A DNA stretch of 64,000 nt, from the NCBI RefSeq assembly GCF_023701525.1, contig NZ_JAMQAW010000052.1, positions 92,190 to 156,189 on the forward strand. Reading direction: 5' to 3'. The position numbers and the translations under genes are program-made. Below the pieces are notes generated by a model, which searched no databases, was not told where the DNA came from, and saw nothing but the letters and a program-made list of their open reading frames with translations. Positions 62,206 to 64,000 of the stretch are shown here, piece by piece. This DNA is from Streptomyces albipurpureus. GTDB taxonomy: Bacteria > Actinomycetota > Actinomycetes > Streptomycetales > Streptomycetaceae. Within the stretch, counting starts at the first letter, position 1. Each line of letters begins with the position of its first letter.

Positions 62206-62700
62206 GCTTGGGGCTGTCCTCACCGGGGGGCTGTCCTCAATCGCCGGACGGGCTGAGGTGGGGTCCCTGGCGGGGGCCTTGCCTCGGTCGGGGTGGCCGT
62301 GTCCTGGGGTCTTGGATGCCCCGGCTGGGGGGTCTTGTGTTGGTTGTTCTCACCGGGGGTGGAGGGTTCCGTCCTCAAACGCCGGACAGGCTGAGGCGGG
62401 TTCCTTGGCAGGGGCCTTGCCTCGGTGGAGGTGACCCGACCCCGAGGACTTGGGTGCCCCGGCTGGTGGGTCTTGTGTCGGTTGTCCTCACCGGGGGTGG
62501 AGGGTTCCGTCCTCAAACGCCGGACAGGCTGAGGCGGGTTTCTTGGCAGGGGCCTTGCCTCGGTGGAGGTGACCCGGTCCTGGGGTCTTGGATGCCCCGG
62601 CTGGGCGTCCCTGTGCTGGTTGTCCTCACCGGGGGTGGGGGGTTCCGTCCTCAAACGCCGGACAGGCTGAGGCGGATCGCCGGACGGGCTGGGGTTGCTT
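62206..62700 (+). repeat. 138-bp tandem repeat array, left arm
   Basis: The marker GTCCTCAA(A/T)CGCCGGAC occurs at 62233, 62371, 62509 and 62647, an exact 138-bp period. Units also share GGGGGTGGAGGGTTCCG, CTTGCCTCGGTGGAGGTGACC and a conserved GCCCCGGCTGG. Because 138 is 46 codons, frames stay open across the array on both strands, giving long Pro/Arg/Gly-rich pseudo-ORFs. I see no evidence that these are translated. The marker resembles a repeat common in Streptomyces intergenic regions. Confidence 0.9.
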
Positions 62701-62754
62701 GGTTCTGGCTTTGGTGGGGGTTTTGGGTTTCTCGGGCTGGGGGGTCTTGTCTTG

Positions 62755-62872
62755 TTGGGGTTGGGGGGTGCTATCGGGGGTGACTCCTCAGCGTCGACGG
62801 CCCGAAGCGGCTCCGTGTCGGCATGCGGGTCTTGCCGTCGATCGCTTCCGGGGACACCCCCTGCGCGCCCCC
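62755..62872 (+). repeat. Structured hairpin element, copy A
   Basis: Two blocks, 62755-62802 and 62831-62872, are exact inverted copies of 63571-63618 and 63501-63542. Within one copy the 5' block and the 3' block are also complementary to each other (for example TCGACGGC with GCCGTCGA, and GGGGGTG with CACCCCC), so each copy can fold into one long imperfect hairpin. The 28-nt tip (62803-62830) differs from copy B at about a third of positions. No coding function is apparent. Confidence 0.8.
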
Positions 62873-62890
62873 ATCCGCAGGCAGCACCGC

Positions 62891-62971
62891 CAGCCTTGAG
62901 GTACTTGTCCCGGCGGAGGTCAGCGGTCCTTTGGGGGGGTGTCGGTATCCCCAGCCGTGAGGTACTCGTCC
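62891..62971 (+). repeat. 61-bp-spaced direct repeats
   Basis: CAGCCTTGAGGTACTTGTCC (62891-62910) and CAGCCGTGAGGTACTCGTCC (62952-62971) are 20-nt repeats with two mismatches. A related GAGGTACCTG occurs on the other strand near 63465, beside copy B of the hairpin element. Confidence 0.7.
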
Positions 62972-62974
62972 GTG

Positions 62975-63440
62975 AGGGTCCACTGGCGTCTTGATGTATC
63001 TGAGTGAAGCTCAGCGGTGCTTGGGTTGTCTGGTCCGCTGGGGGAGCTGGGCGGTTCCTGAACCCCGGTACTCCGGTGTCTCGCTCCCCGCAGGGGCGCC
63101 AGGGCCCGCGGGTTTTCTGATCCCTGGGGCGCGTGGAGGTGGTGCGGGGTGACACCCGCAGCCGGCTCTCCTGGTCAAGATGAGGATGTGGAGTAGGCCA
63201 TGAGCCCTGCCACAGCTCCAGAATCGAGTATCCAGTGCCCGTGGGCGCGTAGAGGCCAACGTAAAGCCGGTCCGTCCACGCCAAGAGGCCCCGGCTCACC
63301 CTCTCAAGCCCTCACGGGGAAGCACGTCTTACGGGCGATGACCTTCCCCCATGCCCCCCACGGGGAACGGGACTCGCGAGGGCGGTGACGCCCCGTTCCT
63401 TGACCCTCCCCCAGGGAACAAGACCTCAGGGCAGCGTGGC
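62975..63440 (-). other. Centre of the inverted repeat, possible decayed coding remnant
   Basis: No convincing gene is present. On the minus strand about 63290-63180 can be read as a short protein-like stretch (TDRLYVGLYAPTGTGYSIL) that runs straight into Pro/Arg-rich repeat translation. This could be the remnant of a small gene, but I do not recognise it. A hairpin GGAACGGG/CCCGTTCC lies at 63364-63399. Confidence 0.3.
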
Positions 63441-63500
63441 CGACATGTGGGCGCCTCCCGAAGCAGGTACCTCGGCGCAAGAGGAACCGGGCTTGGGCGT

Positions 63501-63618
63501 GGGGGCGCGCAGGGGGTGTCCCCGGAAGCGATCGACGGCAAGGCAGCCTTGTCGGCTCGGAGTCGCATCAGGCCGTCGACGCTGAGGAGTCACCCCCGAT
63601 AGCACCCCCCAACCCCAA
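63501..63618 (-). repeat. Structured hairpin element, copy B (inverted)
   Basis: This is the inverted copy of the element at 62755-62872. Outer blocks of 42 and 48 bp are identical and the 28-nt loop (63543-63570) is diverged. Together they bound a centre of about 0.6 kb. Confidence 0.8.
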
Positions 63619-63639
63619 AAGGACAAGACCCTCACGACA

Positions 63640-64000
63640 GGAAACCCACGACCTTGAGCACGGGCAGCCCCCACCAAGACAAGCACCCCCCACGGCGACC
63701 CACCTCAGCCCGTCCGGCGTTTGAGGACGGAACCCCCCACCCCCGGTGAGGACAACCAACACGGGGTCGCCCAGCCGGGGCGCCCAAGACCCTGGGGCAG
63801 GGTCACCTCCACCGAGGCAAGGCCCCTGCCAGGGGTCCCGCCTCAGCCCGTCCGGCGTTTGAGGACGGAACCCCCCACCCCGGGTGAGGACAACCGACAC
63901 GGGGTCGCCCAGCCGAGGCACCCAAGACCCCAGGACACGGTCACCTCCACCGAAGCAAGGCCCCCGCCAAGAAACCCACCCCAGCCCGTCCGGCGTTTGA
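63640..64000 (-). repeat. 138-bp tandem repeat array, right arm (inverted, continues past window)
   Basis: CGTCCGGCGTTTGAGGAC begins at 63711, 63849 and 63987, the same 138-bp period as the left arm on the opposite strand. The array reaches base 64000, so its right boundary is not visible. Confidence 0.9.

Noticed and set aside
62206..63299. Long Pro/Arg-rich open frames on both strands across the 138-bp repeats, including one of 359 residues on the minus strand
   Set aside because: They exist because the repeat unit is a multiple of three. Composition is repetitive, no ribosome sites or family similarity are seen, and several frames are open at once.

Overview
The window is a stretch of a Streptomyces (or very close actinomycete) chromosome. 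The evidence is uniformly high G+C coding DNA with many GTG starts, a WhiG sporulation sigma factor, an NsdA-type regulator, four tandem type I signal peptidases, a GlnK with Tyr51 beside an adenylyltransferase-type GlnD, and a GlcP-like glucose permease. Gene order from rlmN to recG is the conserved central housekeeping order of Streptomyces. Most genes lie on the minus strand, so the blocks below are listed by increasing coordinate but are mostly read right to left.

Layout: (1) 1-3830, a thiamine-type ABC importer (thiB, thiP, thiQ; thiQ runs off the left edge) behind a promoter and a TPP riboswitch. (2) 3827-10257, rlmN, cdsA, frr, pyrH, tsf and rpsB, with hairpins between several genes. 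(3) 10258-17580, a plus-strand M23 peptidase, a 16-bp minisatellite, a TetR regulator, whiG, dprA, comM, yraN and a DUF2469 gene, with a cluster of DnaA boxes in front of yraN. (4) 17636-21875, a Nudix hydrolase and sipZ/Y/X/W. (5) 21960-24856, the ribosome-processing operon rpsP-khpA-rimM-trmD-rplS, closed by a clear intrinsic terminator. (6) 25060-29612, a SprT-like putative metalloprotein, an archaeal/eukaryal-type prolyl-tRNA synthetase and an FtsH paralogue. (7) 29728-35780, ffh and the nitrogen operon amtB-glnK-glnD with a GlnR-like operator. (8) 36009-43099, nsdA, a degenerate prim-pol gene, ftsY, an Eis-like acetyltransferase and a glucose permease. (9) 43289-57246, smc, a small coiled-coil gene, acylphosphatase, a CAP-domain secreted protein, mutM, rnc, rpmF, a DUF177 gene, a DivIVA-like gene, coaD, rsmD and recG.

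The right end (57425-64000) looks accessory. A translationally coupled pair encodes a divergent Hsp90 (HtpG-like) ATPase and a 980-residue TPR protein. It is followed by about 1.8 kb without a convincing gene. That stretch is built from 138-bp tandem repeats and structured hairpin elements in two inverted arms around a roughly 0.6-kb centre. The hairpins have near-invariant stems and a variable loop of about 28 nt, and are the least explained feature here.

No rRNA, tRNA, CRISPR array, transposase or biosynthetic cluster was recognised. All functional names rest on recognition of protein families by eye; no database search was run.
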